A program made the translations under genes and the position numbers. Source: Actinospica robiniae DSM 44927 (lineage in GTDB: Bacteria; Actinomycetota; Actinomycetes; Streptomycetales; Catenulisporaceae). Taken from it: a stretch of 64,000 nucleotides of DNA. The stretch covers positions 5,164,154 to 5,228,153 of the forward strand of contig NZ_KI632511.1 in assembly GCF_000504285.1 (NCBI RefSeq). Direction: 5' to 3'. The notes beneath the pieces were generated by a model, which saw only the letters and a list, made by a program, of their open reading frames with translations, was not told where the DNA came from and did not search any database. Below, in pieces: positions 26,090 through 38,300 of this stretch (position 1 is the first letter of the stretch; the number at the start of each line of letters is the position of its first letter).

Positions 26090-28417
26090 TCAGCTCAGGG
26101 CGGCGTGCACGGCGTCGACCAGTTCCTCCGAGGCGGCCGAGCCGATCGCCTCGGCGCCGGCGTCCGGGCGCAGGTAGAAGACATCCACAGCCTGGGGACC
26201 GAGCGTCGCGATCCGGGCCCGGGTGATGTCGCCGCCGATGCCCGCGATGGCCGAGGCGATCCGGTGCAGCAGTCCTGGCGAGTCTTCCGCGCGTACCTCC
26301 AGCACCGTCGCGTCACGGGACGCTCCGGCGAGCAGCCGCACCGACGGCGACGGGGTGAGCGCCGCTTGCTTGCGGACCGACGCGCGCTCACGATCCCTGG
26401 TCTCCAGCCGCTCGCCGACCTTGAGCGTGCCCGACCTCGCGCTGCGCAGGTCGGTCCGCAGCCTCCCGAGGTCCGGCAGCGAGCCGTACTCCGCCGCGAC
26501 CGTCCACCGCTGTACCGCGTACGGCACACCGTCCGCTTCCACGGTGTTGATCTCGGCGGCGAGCACTCTGATATGACGTAGCGTCAGTACTCCGGCGACC
26601 AGGGCCAGCACGCCGACCTGGTCCGGGATCGCCACGTCGATCCGGCCGATTCCGGCGCTACCGGGGGCCAACGCCTTCACCGCGATCTGGTCCGATGCCG
26701 CGACTGCTTGCGAGACCAGGGTCTGATCCGCTTCGTCGTCGGCGTGCGCGGCGCTCGCGCTTCCCGCGGATCCGACTCCGCCGGTCAGAACCGTCTTGGC
26801 CCGCGCGGCCAGTTCCCGGTAGAGCGAAGCGCGCCAGGGCGACCAGACCGCGGGGCCGGTGGCCTGGGAGTCGGCTTCCGTCAACAGGTGCAGCAACGCG
26901 ACGAACTCCGCCGGGCCGGTGCCCGAGTCCGCCGCGGCCGCGAGCAGCGGCGCGAGGGTCGCCGGATCGGCGGGATCACGGTGCACGGCAAGCTCGGCGA
27001 ACAGCAGGTGATAGTGCGTCAGCGCGGTCAGCGTGGCGACGTCCGCGGGCGCGAAGCCCAAGCGGGCGGCCAGTTTCGCGGTCAGGTCCGCGCCGATCTC
27101 GCAGTGGTCGCCGGGCAGCCCCTTGCCCAGGTCGTGGCACAGCGCCGCGGCGAGGAGAAGGTCGGGGCGAGAGACGCGACGCGTCCGCTCGGCCGCATGC
27201 ACCACCGTCTCGATGATGTGACGGTCCACCGTGTGCACGTGCAGGGCGTTGCGCTGCGGCAGGGACCTGATGCGCTCCCACTCCGGCAGCAGCCGGACCA
27301 GGATCCCGGTGCGGTCGAGTTCCTCCCACACCTGAACCAACCCCGGGCCGGCGCCCAGCAGCCGCAGCAACTCGGCGCGCGCGGCCTCGGGCCAAGGCTC
27401 GGTCAGATCCGCCCCTGCCGACGCCAGACGCTCGAGCGACGCGGGCGCGATGGGCAGCCCCGCACGCGCCGCCGCGGACGCGATTCGCAGCGGCAGCACG
27501 GGATCGCCGAGGTCTGCCGCGAGCGCCAGGGCCGCCTCGCCCTCGGCCCGCACCACACCGTCGGCCAGCGGCTCACGTGGCGGCGCCGAACGACGCAGCA
27601 GGCCGCCGATCCCCGTGGAACGGTTGCGGGCCGCGAGCGCCTGCTCCACGCGGCGCCAAGCCACATCGCAGGCGTAGTCGATGGTGCGCGCGGCGTCGGC
27701 CACGGCCGTCATCAGCTGATCCGCGCCCGCGAAGTCGAGTTCCGCGGCGAGGTCGTCCTGCTCCTGCAACAGCAGGCGATCCGCGGACCGGCCCGTCCGC
27801 ATGTGCAGGGCGAAGCGGACGTCGAGCAGAAACTCCTGTGCCTGCTCGGGTGCCCCGTGCGGCACGTCCGCGATCCAGCTGGCCGCTATGGCGGTCAGGC
27901 TGTCCGCGTCCCGTAGGCCGCCCGCGCACTCCTTGAGGTCGCCCTCCAACCGGTAGGCGAGCTCCCCGTGGCGCTCCCGCCGCTCCTCGCGCATCTGCCG
28001 CAACTCCGGCAGCCGCTTGACCGCGTGCTTGCGCCAATCCGCCAACAGCGTCGCGCGCAAAGCCTCGGTGAGGGCCGGATCCCCGGCCACGTGACGTGCC
28101 GTCAGCATGCCGAGCGCGACCGGCAGATCCTGCTGGGCCACGCTCCTGGCCTCGGCCACCGTGCGGACCGAGTGGTCGAGCATGGTCTTGGCGTCCCAGA
28201 TCGGGTACCAGATCGAGTCGGCGAGCCGGCCGATCTCGGCCTGGTCGCGCGAACCGTCGTGGAGCAGGACGACGTCGAGGTCGCTGCCCGGGCACAGCTG
28301 CCGGCGGCCGTAGCCTCCGACGGCCACCAGAGCCGCCCCTTCGGCCTCGCCCAGAAGCCGGGCCAGCCACTCGTCCGCCGCCTCGGCCCGTTCCCTGCGC
28401 TCCTGCGCGTACCGCAT
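26090..28417 (-). CDS. glnD: PII-protein nucleotidylyltransferase GlnD
   Basis: 775 aa. In actinomycetes GlnD adenylylates, rather than uridylylates, the PII protein. The nucleotidyltransferase motif GGYGRRQLCPGSDLD lies at about residues 34-48, a central HD domain includes HTVDRHIIETV and AALCHDLGKG, and two C-terminal ACT domains bind glutamine (VLALVAGVLTL; VLEVRAEDSPGLLHRIASAI). ATG at 28417 has AGGAGGG 7 bases upstream, preferred over a GTG at 28495. Last gene of amtB-glnB-glnD, 97 bases after glnB. Confidence 0.95.
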   Translation of the reverse strand: MRYAQERRERAEAADEWLARLLGEAEGAALVAVGGYGRRQLCPGSDLDVVLLHDGSRDQAEIGRLADSIWYPIWDAKTMLDHSVRTVAEARSVAQQDLPVALGMLTARHVAGDPALTEALRATLLADWRKHAVKRLPELRQMREERRERHGELAYRLEGDLKECAGGLRDADSLTAIAASWIADVPHGAPEQAQEFLLDVRFALHMRTGRSADRLLLQEQDDLAAELDFAGADQLMTAVADAARTIDYACDVAWRRVEQALAARNRSTGIGGLLRRSAPPREPLADGVVRAEGEAALALAADLGDPVLPLRIASAAARAGLPIAPASLERLASAGADLTEPWPEAARAELLRLLGAGPGLVQVWEELDRTGILVRLLPEWERIRSLPQRNALHVHTVDRHIIETVVHAAERTRRVSRPDLLLAAALCHDLGKGLPGDHCEIGADLTAKLAARLGFAPADVATLTALTHYHLLFAELAVHRDPADPATLAPLLAAAADSGTGPAEFVALLHLLTEADSQATGPAVWSPWRASLYRELAARAKTVLTGGVGSAGSASAAHADDEADQTLVSQAVAASDQIAVKALAPGSAGIGRIDVAIPDQVGVLALVAGVLTLRHIRVLAAEINTVEADGVPYAVQRWTVAAEYGSLPDLGRLRTDLRSARSGTLKVGERLETRDRERASVRKQAALTPSPSVRLLAGASRDATVLEVRAEDSPGLLHRIASAIAGIGGDITRARIATLGPQAVDVFYLRPDAGAEAIGSAASEELVDAVHAALS

Positions 28418-28514
28418 CCGGCGACCCTCCTGTGGGCTCGGCGTTCGTATGTCCACGGCCCGTGGCGCCCCGCCGGGAGTCCGACGGGGCGCCACGCGGG
28501 CCGCTGCGTGGTGG

Positions 28515-30235
<1,721 letters not shown>

Positions 30236-30337
30236 GTTCACGTTTCCTTCGGATGGCCACGTTCTCGTCAAGGTCAGGAGTGCGGTGCGATGGTTCATTA
30301 CGATCGCGGCGGTCTGTTGCCGCTCTGAACGCGCGTT

Positions 30338-30373
30338 GTTTCCTGACCGTGACGGAATGCTCCGCGAGGTTAC
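30338..30373 (-). promoter_or_regulatory. GlnR-type operator upstream of amtB
   Basis: Read on the minus strand, GTCAC-n6-GAAAC (30353 to 30338) is an exact match to the actinobacterial GlnR half-box pair GTnAC-n6-GAAAC. A further GTAAC begins at 30373, followed after 6 bases by a degenerate GAGCA. The pairs are offset by 20 rather than 22 bases. The site is about 103 bases before the amtB ATG. GlnR activates amtB-glnK-glnD in nitrogen limitation in Streptomyces. Confidence 0.7.
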
Positions 30374-30424
30374 GTGTTCGTGAATGCCGCGGTCCGCCGG
30401 ACCGCTCCGGCGGACCGGGGCTGA

Positions 30425-31939
30425 TCAGCCGGAGGACGAGGCGGCGGCGCTGTGCAGGCCGGGGACGCCCGGCATGCCGGGCAGGGCGTGCTCGGCGTGG
30501 TCCCGTTCCTCCGGGAAGGCGGCACGCACCCGGGCCGCGGCCTCGCGCAGCTTCTCCTCGGCCTGCCGGGAGCGGATGCGCACGGCGAGCCCGCCGGCGG
30601 TACGCAGCGCGGCGACGGCCGCGGCGCGGTGGCCGAGCACGGCGTGCGCCTCGGCCGAGCCGGTGAGCGCTTCGACCCGGCCGCGCAGCTGCCGCGGGAA
30701 GTCCCGCTCGTAGAGCCCGGCCGCGGTGTCGAACTCGGCCGCGGCCTCGGCCGTCAGCTGCGGCAGCCGGGCGGCGAGGTCGCGCAGGGTGCGGGCGGAC
30801 TCGAGCCGGACCGACGCCGGGGTGAAGGCGGGCGGCCACGGGTGGTTCGCCGTGGCCGAGGGCGGGCAGCCGCCGCCGTGCTCGGTCGACCAGCCCTTGG
30901 CGTGCAGGGTGCGGGCCCGCTCCAGCGCGTGCCGGGCCGGCTCGGTGCGGCCGAGGGCGCCGTATCCGCGCGCCTCGACCAGGTCGACGAACGCCGCGGG
31001 CAGCGGGTCGAGCTCGCCGCGGGTGGCGGTGCGCCCGACGATGAGCAGGTCGAGGGCGTCCTGAGCCCGGTTCAGGCCCACCAGCTGGCGCGCGGTGGTG
31101 GCGAGGATGACGGCGATGGTGTTGCGGTCCGTGCTCTCCTTGGCCGCGTGCAGGCCGAGCACGAGGTAGCGCTGGGCGGCCGCCTGCAGCCCGCTGTCCA
31201 GGGCCATCTCGCCGGCCAGCAGGCAGTACTGGGCCGCGATCCGGAAGATCCTGGGGTGGGCCGGCTCCGGGCTGTGCCGGATCAGCTCGGCCACCTCGTA
31301 GAGCTGCCCGGTCACCGCGGCCCGGCGGATCCCGCCGCCGACCGCGGCCTCCCAGTCGCGGAAGACCCGGAGGGTCTCCTCGAGCTGGTCGGCCAGCACC
31401 GCGGCCCGCCCCGGCCGGGTGCGGCCCTGGGCGTGCCCGGCCGCCGCGGGGTCGCCGTGCTCGGACGGCGGGCGCTGCGGCGAGGGGACCAGCGGCAGCA
31501 GCCAGCGCTTGACCGGCTCGATCAGCGCGGTGCCCGCGGCCAGCGGCGGCGCGCCGTCCCCGGCCCGCCGCGACGGGTTCGGCCCGAGCAGCAGGTCGCT
31601 GCGGCAGAACTCGGCCAGCAGCTCCGCGGTGCGCTCGGGGCCCCAGGGCAGGTCGGCCAGGGTGCCCGCGATCGGGCTGGAGGGCTCGCGCAGGCCGAGG
31701 TCGCTGAGGGTGACCACGCAGCCGAAGCGCTCGCTGAAAAGCTCGGTCAGGATCCGCGGGATCGGGTCGCGCGGCTGTTCGCCGTCGAGCCAGCGGCGCA
31801 CCCGGGAGGTGTCCGTGGCCACGTGCGTCGCGCCCAGATCCCGGGCCCGGCGGTTGACCATGCGGGCGACTTCGCCCTTCGACCAGCCGCTGCGCTGGAA
31901 CCAGGAGGCGAACAGGGCGTTGGGTACGCGTTCAGGCAC
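30425..31939 (-). CDS. nsdA: NsdA-like regulator
   Basis: 504 aa. N-terminal region (ALFASWFQRSGWSKGEVARM onwards, with VRRWLDGEQPRDPIPRIL) resembles an HTH-type domain, followed by a TPR-like alpha-helical region (AAQYCLLAGEMALDSG; GYGALGRTEPARHALERA). This is the layout of NsdA, a negative regulator of sporulation and antibiotic production in Streptomyces, and the position next to amtB matches. GTG start at 31939. Exact targets unknown. Confidence 0.87.
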   Translation of the reverse strand: MPERVPNALFASWFQRSGWSKGEVARMVNRRARDLGATHVATDTSRVRRWLDGEQPRDPIPRILTELFSERFGCVVTLSDLGLREPSSPIAGTLADLPWGPERTAELLAEFCRSDLLLGPNPSRRAGDGAPPLAAGTALIEPVKRWLLPLVPSPQRPPSEHGDPAAAGHAQGRTRPGRAAVLADQLEETLRVFRDWEAAVGGGIRRAAVTGQLYEVAELIRHSPEPAHPRIFRIAAQYCLLAGEMALDSGLQAAAQRYLVLGLHAAKESTDRNTIAVILATTARQLVGLNRAQDALDLLIVGRTATRGELDPLPAAFVDLVEARGYGALGRTEPARHALERARTLHAKGWSTEHGGGCPPSATANHPWPPAFTPASVRLESARTLRDLAARLPQLTAEAAAEFDTAAGLYERDFPRQLRGRVEALTGSAEAHAVLGHRAAAVAALRTAGGLAVRIRSRQAEEKLREAAARVRAAFPEERDHAEHALPGMPGVPGLHSAAASSSG

Positions 31940-32184
31940 CGGGGATCCCCGCCGTCCCGTCCTGCCTCGGGGTCCGCGCGTCGAGACCGCCCGGCCTTGC
32001 CGAAGTAGCCGTGTCGCTCATGGTGAGGCGAAGGTAACGCCTTGGAGCCGCGTCCCGCAGGCGAATGAAGAAATGCGCCAGGATTCGCCACCCGTGACGT
32101 CCTGCGAACGGGGCGCCGGATGGCTAGCGTTTACCGGGAGAACGGCCGCGTGGGAACGGCCGAGGGCTGTCCGCTCGCCGGAAC

Positions 32185-32766
32185 ATGAAGATCCTTGGGA
32201 CTGAACAAATGCTGCGTGGGCCGAATCTCGGAATGCTGCCGCGCCAGGCGCGCCGCCCGGCTCAGGGGGCCGTGCGCGTGACGACGCGCCAGTGCGCGGT
32301 GCGCTACGCGGCGTACGGCTGGCCGGTGACGACGGGGACGACCACCCCGACCCGGGACCCGGAGCGGGCGCAGACGCTGTGGTCGATGCTGCCCAACGCG
32401 TCCGTGTACGCGGCCTGCGGCGAGGCCTTCGACGTGGTCGAGGCGGACGCGCCGTCCGGCCGGGCCGCGCTGGTGCGCCTGGAGCGCCTCGGCGTGCCGG
32501 TCGGCCCGGTGCTGTGGGTGCCCGCGCTCGACCGGATCGGCTTCCTGGTGTGCTGCGGCACGCTCGGGCCGGTCACCTCGCTGCTCGACGCCGGCTACGA
32601 GCTGCGCGTGCTCGACCCCGGCGACCTGGTCGAGCTGCCCGGGCCGCCCGGCGGCCGGGTGCGCTGGCTGCGCGAGCCGGCCCCGGTCGGCACGCCGGCC
32701 CTGCCGCCCGCGCACGTCGTGCTCGGCGGGATCGCGGGCTGCCGGGTGGGGCCGCGGCACGGCTGA
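32185..32766 (+). CDS. Prim-pol-domain-like protein, probably inactive
   Basis: 193 aa. YAAYGWPVTTG followed by RDPERAQTLWSMLPNASVYAACGEAFDVVEADAP resembles the start of archaeo-eukaryotic primase/polymerase (prim-pol) domains, where FDVxxxD carries metal ligands; here the acidic motif is FDVVEAD and downstream catalytic residues are not evident. A homologous short gene sits between nsdA and ftsY in Streptomyces. Replicase activity is doubtful. Start is at 32185 or a later GTG. Confidence 0.7.
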   Translation: MKILGTEQMLRGPNLGMLPRQARRPAQGAVRVTTRQCAVRYAAYGWPVTTGTTTPTRDPERAQTLWSMLPNASVYAACGEAFDVVEADAPSGRAALVRLERLGVPVGPVLWVPALDRIGFLVCCGTLGPVTSLLDAGYELRVLDPGDLVELPGPPGGRVRWLREPAPVGTPALPPAHVVLGGIAGCRVGPRHG

Positions 32767-32771
32767 GACGC

Positions 32772-32806
32772 CGAAGGGCGCCCCCTCGCGAGGTGGGCGC
32801 CCTTCG
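32772..32806. terminator. Bidirectional terminator between prim-pol-like gene and ftsY
   Basis: A 12-bp perfect stem, CGAAGGGCGCCC (32772-32783) with GGGCGCCCTTCG (32795-32806); the 11-base interior can itself form a 4-bp stem (cctc/gagg). It lies 5 bases after one stop and 30 bases before the other stop, in a convergent gap. Confidence 0.8.
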
Positions 32807-32836
32807 TCCATGCTCAGTGCATCAGCGGGCCGCCGG

Positions 32837-34030
<1,194 letters not shown>

Positions 34031-34091
34031 GCGGTCCATTCTGTCAGGAACCGGACGCCGCCCAGGCCACGCGCTCCCCGGGGCGTCCGGC

Positions 34092-34838
34092 TCACTCCAG
34101 CCCGGCCAGGTCGAACACGAAGCGCATGGCCTCGATCCGCTTGAAGCCGCGCACCGCGTCCAGGATCTTGGTGACGTCCGAGCGCAGGGTGTTGAGCTTG
34201 CCGCCCAGGAAGGCGATCTTCTTGGCCACATAGGCCAGCTCGGCCTGGGCCTGCGCGGCGGCGACCGGAGTGACCGTGCCCGCGGTGAGGAACTCGGCCA
34301 CCAGCAGGCCGCCCAGCGAGCCGATGAGGATATTGATCAACATCAGCACGGTGCCCTCGGCCACCTGCGCCTCGCTGCGCACCGCGCGCACGCACTCCCA
34401 GGTGGTGCGGACCGAGCCGGCCAGCGCGTCGAACTCGTCCAAGTACGCGGCCAGGGCCGGCTCGAAGCGGTCGGCCTCCTCGCCGTGCCAGTCCGGCCGC
34501 AGCGCCTCGGCCGCCGCGCGCAGCTGCCCGGCCGCGGCGGCCAGCTCCTGGTAGCCGTGCTCCCACAGCTTCTCCACCCGCTCCAGCTCGGCCCCGTCGC
34601 CGGTCAGCGCCTCGAGCGCGTGGAACGGGTTGGGCGCGCCGGTGTGGTCGCAGATGAAGAAGATCAGCTTCCGCTCGATCGTGCCGATGCCGGGGATCGG
34701 GATCGCGGGAAGGTGGAAGTGGGACAGGTGTTTCCGGCCGATCTCGGCCAGCGCGGCCTGGTCGAGCTGGGCCGGCGCGTGCTCGTGGTAGCAGGACGGG
34801 TCGTCCGCCACCGCGTCGTAGTGGTGCATCCAATGCAT
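34092..34838 (-). CDS. WXG100-like helical protein with membrane segment
   Basis: 248 aa. A central helical region contains WHGEEADRFEPALAAYLDEF, matching the W-x-G...D/E helix-turn-helix of the WXG100/EsxA superfamily, and is followed by a long hydrophobic stretch (TVLMLINILIGSLGGLLVAE) that suggests membrane insertion. The first about 75 residues are different and Pro/His-rich. The gene starts 3 bases after the stop of the next gene upstream; together they look like a type VII (ESX) secretion substrate pair. Not in the usual ftsY-smc interval of Streptomyces as I recall it. Confidence 0.68.
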   Translation of the reverse strand: MHWMHHYDAVADDPSCYHEHAPAQLDQAALAEIGRKHLSHFHLPAIPIPGIGTIERKLIFFICDHTGAPNPFHALEALTGDGAELERVEKLWEHGYQELAAAAGQLRAAAEALRPDWHGEEADRFEPALAAYLDEFDALAGSVRTTWECVRAVRSEAQVAEGTVLMLINILIGSLGGLLVAEFLTAGTVTPVAAAQAQAELAYVAKKIAFLGGKLNTLRSDVTKILDAVRGFKRIEAMRFVFDLAGLE

Positions 34839-34841
34839 GGC

Positions 34842-35162
34842 TTACTCCCCCGCCTCGCGCGGCGGCGGGACGGGGGCGGCCGGGCCGGCGAACTCGGCCA
34901 GGAACTGGCGCGCCACCGCGCCCGCCTCGGCCAGGTTCTCCTCGGCCTTGGGCAGCCGGTCGTGGTACGCGTCGCGCACCTTCCCGGCGTCGATCAGTTT
35001 TCCGAAGGCGTGTTCGTGCACGGTCGCGGCCTCGAGGCTCGCGGCCAGCCCGGCGCAGCGCCGCTCCACTTCGGCCAGCGCGTCGACGAGCGCCCGCACC
35101 CGTTCCGGCGCGACCCCCGGCAGCTGCCTGACAGCCCCGTTCACCCCATCCGGCTCGGTCAC
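34842..35162 (-). CDS. EspC/ESX-associated-like small helical protein
   Basis: 106 aa, all helix-forming, starting MTEPDGVNGAVRQLPG and containing VERRCAGLAASLEAATV and VARQFLAEFAGPAAP. The length and helix pattern resemble EspC/DUF2580-like ESX-secreted partners; no catalytic motif. It lies 46 bases after the MITE-like element and 3 bases before the WXG100-like gene. Confidence 0.62.
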   Translation of the reverse strand: MTEPDGVNGAVRQLPGVAPERVRALVDALAEVERRCAGLAASLEAATVHEHAFGKLIDAGKVRDAYHDRLPKAEENLAEAGAVARQFLAEFAGPAAPVPPPREAGE

Positions 35163-35208
35163 GCGTGCAGCGTATCGAGCCCCATCAGGGAAGTGAATAC
35201 GCCTGTGG

Positions 35209-35378
35209 CTAGGGCGCGTTTGAGAAGTAGCGTCGGATCAGGCCGCGGTGTCTGACGCGTGCGCTCGCAAGGCGCCGGGTCGGGCGCATACTCGCCTCGT
35301 CTGTAACCGCTCCGGCAACGCAGCGAGCGTGCGTGGCAGGCGTCGCGGCCCCGGCGATACTTCTCCAACGCGCCCTAG
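35209..35378. mobile_element. MITE-like element with 20-bp imperfect terminal inverted repeats
   Basis: About 170 bp. The left end (35209-35229) reads CTAGGGCGCGTTTGAGAAGT; the right end (35358-35378), read inward on the other strand, is the same with one mismatch (TTTG/TTGG). Both ends carry CTAG, and another CTAG begins at 35379, so a TA or CTAG target is likely. There is no open transposase gene inside, so it is non-autonomous. The ends recall IS5-type elements of actinomycetes, but I cannot assign a family. The right end touches the smc stop codon. Confidence 0.75.
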
Positions 35379-38300
35379 CTAGACGTCTGCCGAGACGACC
35401 TGCGCCGGGACGTGGTCGTGCATCTCGCCGTCGCGCCGCAGCTTCTGCGAGATCACCGTGGTCACGCCGTCGCCGCGCATGGAGACGCCGTAGAGCGCGT
35501 CGGCGACCTCCATGGTCCGCTTCTGGTGGGTGATCACGATCAGCTGGGACGAGGCGCGCAGCTCCTCCATGATCGCGATCAGCCGCTGCAGGTTGGTGTC
35601 GTCGAGGGCGGCCTCGACCTCGTCCATCACGTAGAACGGCGAGGGGCGGGCCTTGAAGATCGACACCAGCAGGGCCACCGCGGTCAGCGACCGCTCGCCG
35701 CCGGAGAGCAGGGAGAGCCGCTTGACCTTCTTGCCCGGCGGCCGGGCCTCGACCTCGATGCCGGTGGTCAGCATGTCGCTCGGGTCGGTCAGGTACAGCC
35801 GGCCCTCGCCGCCCGGGAAGAGCCGGGAGAAGACGCCCACGAACTCGCGCTCGGTGTCGGCGTAGGCCTCGGCGAAGACCTGCTCGACCCGCTCGTCCAC
35901 GTCCTTGACCACCTGGAGCAGGTCGGCCCGGGTCTTCTTGAGGTCTTCGAGCTGCTCGCTGAGGAACTTGTACCGCTCCTCCATCGCGGCGAACTCCTCG
36001 AGCGCCAGCGGGTTCACCTTGCCCAGGGCGGTGTAGTCCTTCTCGGCCTGGCGCAGCCGCTTCTCCTGCTCGACCCGCACGAACTTGACCGTGCCGGGCT
36101 CCCCGTTCGCGTCCACGACCGGGACCGGCGCCTCCGGTCCGTACTCGGCCACCAGCGCGGTGATCGCGACGCCGTGCTCCTCCATGGCCTTCTCCTCGAG
36201 CTGCTCGAGGCGCATGCGCTTCTCGGCCCGGGCCACTTCGTCGCGGTGGGCGGCGTCGGTGAGCTGGTCGAGCTCTCCGGCCAGCTCGCGGCCGCGGGTG
36301 CGCAGCAGGCTCAGGCGCGCCTCGCGCTCGGCCCGCTCCTTCTCCGCCTGCTCACGCAGCGCGCCGGCCTGGGCCAGCGAGATCTCCAGGCAGGCCAGCG
36401 TCTGGCGCACGCCGGAGACCACGGCCCGGGCCACCCGCGCCTGCTCGCTCGCCACCGCCTGCCGTTCGGCCGCGCGGGCCCGCGCCTCACGCTCGGCCCG
36501 GGCGGCGCGGTCCAGGCCGTCCGCCCGGCCGGCCAGCGAGCGCGCCCGCTCCTCGCCGGTGCGCACGGCCAGCCGCGCCTCCATCTCGGCCGCACGCGCG
36601 GCCGTGGCCTCGGCGGCGAGCTCGTCGCGCAGCTCGGTCGAGTTCTCCTCGCCCTCGGCCGAGGTCTCGGCCGCGGCCGCGGCCTCCTCGTGTTCGAGCT
36701 CGAGGTCGACGAGCGTGCTCTCGTCCTTCTCCCTGGCCTGCTTCGCCGCGTCGGCCGCCTTGGCGTAGCGCTCGACCTCGGCCAGCGCCGCGCGGGCCTG
36801 CCCGCCGAGCCGGCCGAGCTGCTGGGCCACCGAGGCCTTCTGCGCGTCCGCGGCCCGGCGCTCGGCCACCAGCGCGTCGAGGTGCTGCTTCGCGGCACGC
36901 TGCTGGTCGGTGGCCTGCTCGAGGTCGATCCGCAGGCTCCTGGCCCGCTCGATCGCCTCGGCCAGCTTCTCCGCCGCCTCGTCCACCGCGGCCTGGATCT
37001 CCAGCAGCGAAGGGGCGCTGGAGGAACCGCCGTGCGCGATGTGCCGGCCGAGCACGTCACCCTCACGAGTGACGGCGACCAGCTCGGGACGGGCCTCGAG
37101 CAGACGACTCGCCTCGCCCAGGTCGTCCACTATGGCCATGCCGTACAGCAGCCGCTCCACCGAGGCGCGCATCTCCGTCGGCACCCGCACGAGCCCGGAC
37201 AGGTAGCGCGCGTACGACGGCAGCTCCGGCAGCTCGGCACCCTGGTAGTGGGCGCCGCCGATCACTATGGCCGCCCGGCCCTTGTCCTCGGCCTTCAGCA
37301 GGCGCATCGCGTTGACCGCGGCGTCCGGAGAGCCGACCGCCACCGCGTCCGCGGCCAGGCCGAGCGCCGCGGCCACGGCCGTCTCCGCGCCCTGTTCGAT
37401 CGTCAGTATCGCCGCGACCGAGCCCAGCATCCCGGAGAGCCGGTCGGTGGCGGCGAGCAGCGCGCCCGCGCCGTCCTTGCGGTTCAGGCCGAGTTCGAGG
37501 GCTTCCTTACGGGCCGCGAAGGCTCCGCGCTCGCGCTCCGCGTCGCGCTCGGCCGCCCGCAAGGCGGTCAGCCGCTCCTCGGTCTCGGCCAGCGCGGTGG
37601 TGGCCTCCTCGACCTCGGCGTCGAGGCCGTCTCCGTCCTCGATCCCCTCGACCTGCGCCTTGAGCTCGTCGTATTCGTGCTGCACCGAGGCGGCCCGCCC
37701 CCGTGCCTCCTCGTGCGCGGCCTCGAGCCGGCCCAGCTCCGCGTCCGCGGCGGCCAGCTTCGAGCGCACCGCGCCCACCCGGCCGGCCAGCTTCGCCAGG
37801 TTCTCCCGGCGGTCCGCGGCCGAGCGCACCGCCGCGGCGAGCCGCCGCTCCTCGGCCCCGTGCGCCGCCTCGGCCTCGCCGCGCCGACGCACCGCGTCCG
37901 CCAGCGCCTCCTGCGCCTGGGCGATCTCCTCGGCGAGCGTGTCCTCCTGCTCGCGGATGTACTCGGCCTCGCGCTCCATCTCCTCCGGATCGCGGCCGTG
38001 CCGCTCCGTCTGGGCGCCCTGCGCCAGCTGGGTCAGGTTGCGCAGCCGCTCCCCCGCCAGCGAGCTGGTGCCACGCAGCCGCTCCCGCAGCGAGGAGAGC
38101 CGGTACCAGGCCTCCTGAGTCGCCGCCAGATGCGGTACGAGCTCCTGCACCGAGCGCTCGAGCTCGGTCTCCTGCGCCAGGCAGCTCGCCACCTCGCGCT
38201 CGATCCGGGCCCTGCGTTCCTTGACCGCCTGGTCGTCCGCGGTCTCCTGCTGGTAGGCGGTCTGCAGCGTGACGAACTCGTCCGCGAGCAGGCGCAGCCG

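Noticed and set aside
34842..35162. Acylphosphatase or a sporulation gene as in other smc neighbourhoods
   Set aside because: The sequence lacks any acylphosphatase motif and is all-helical.
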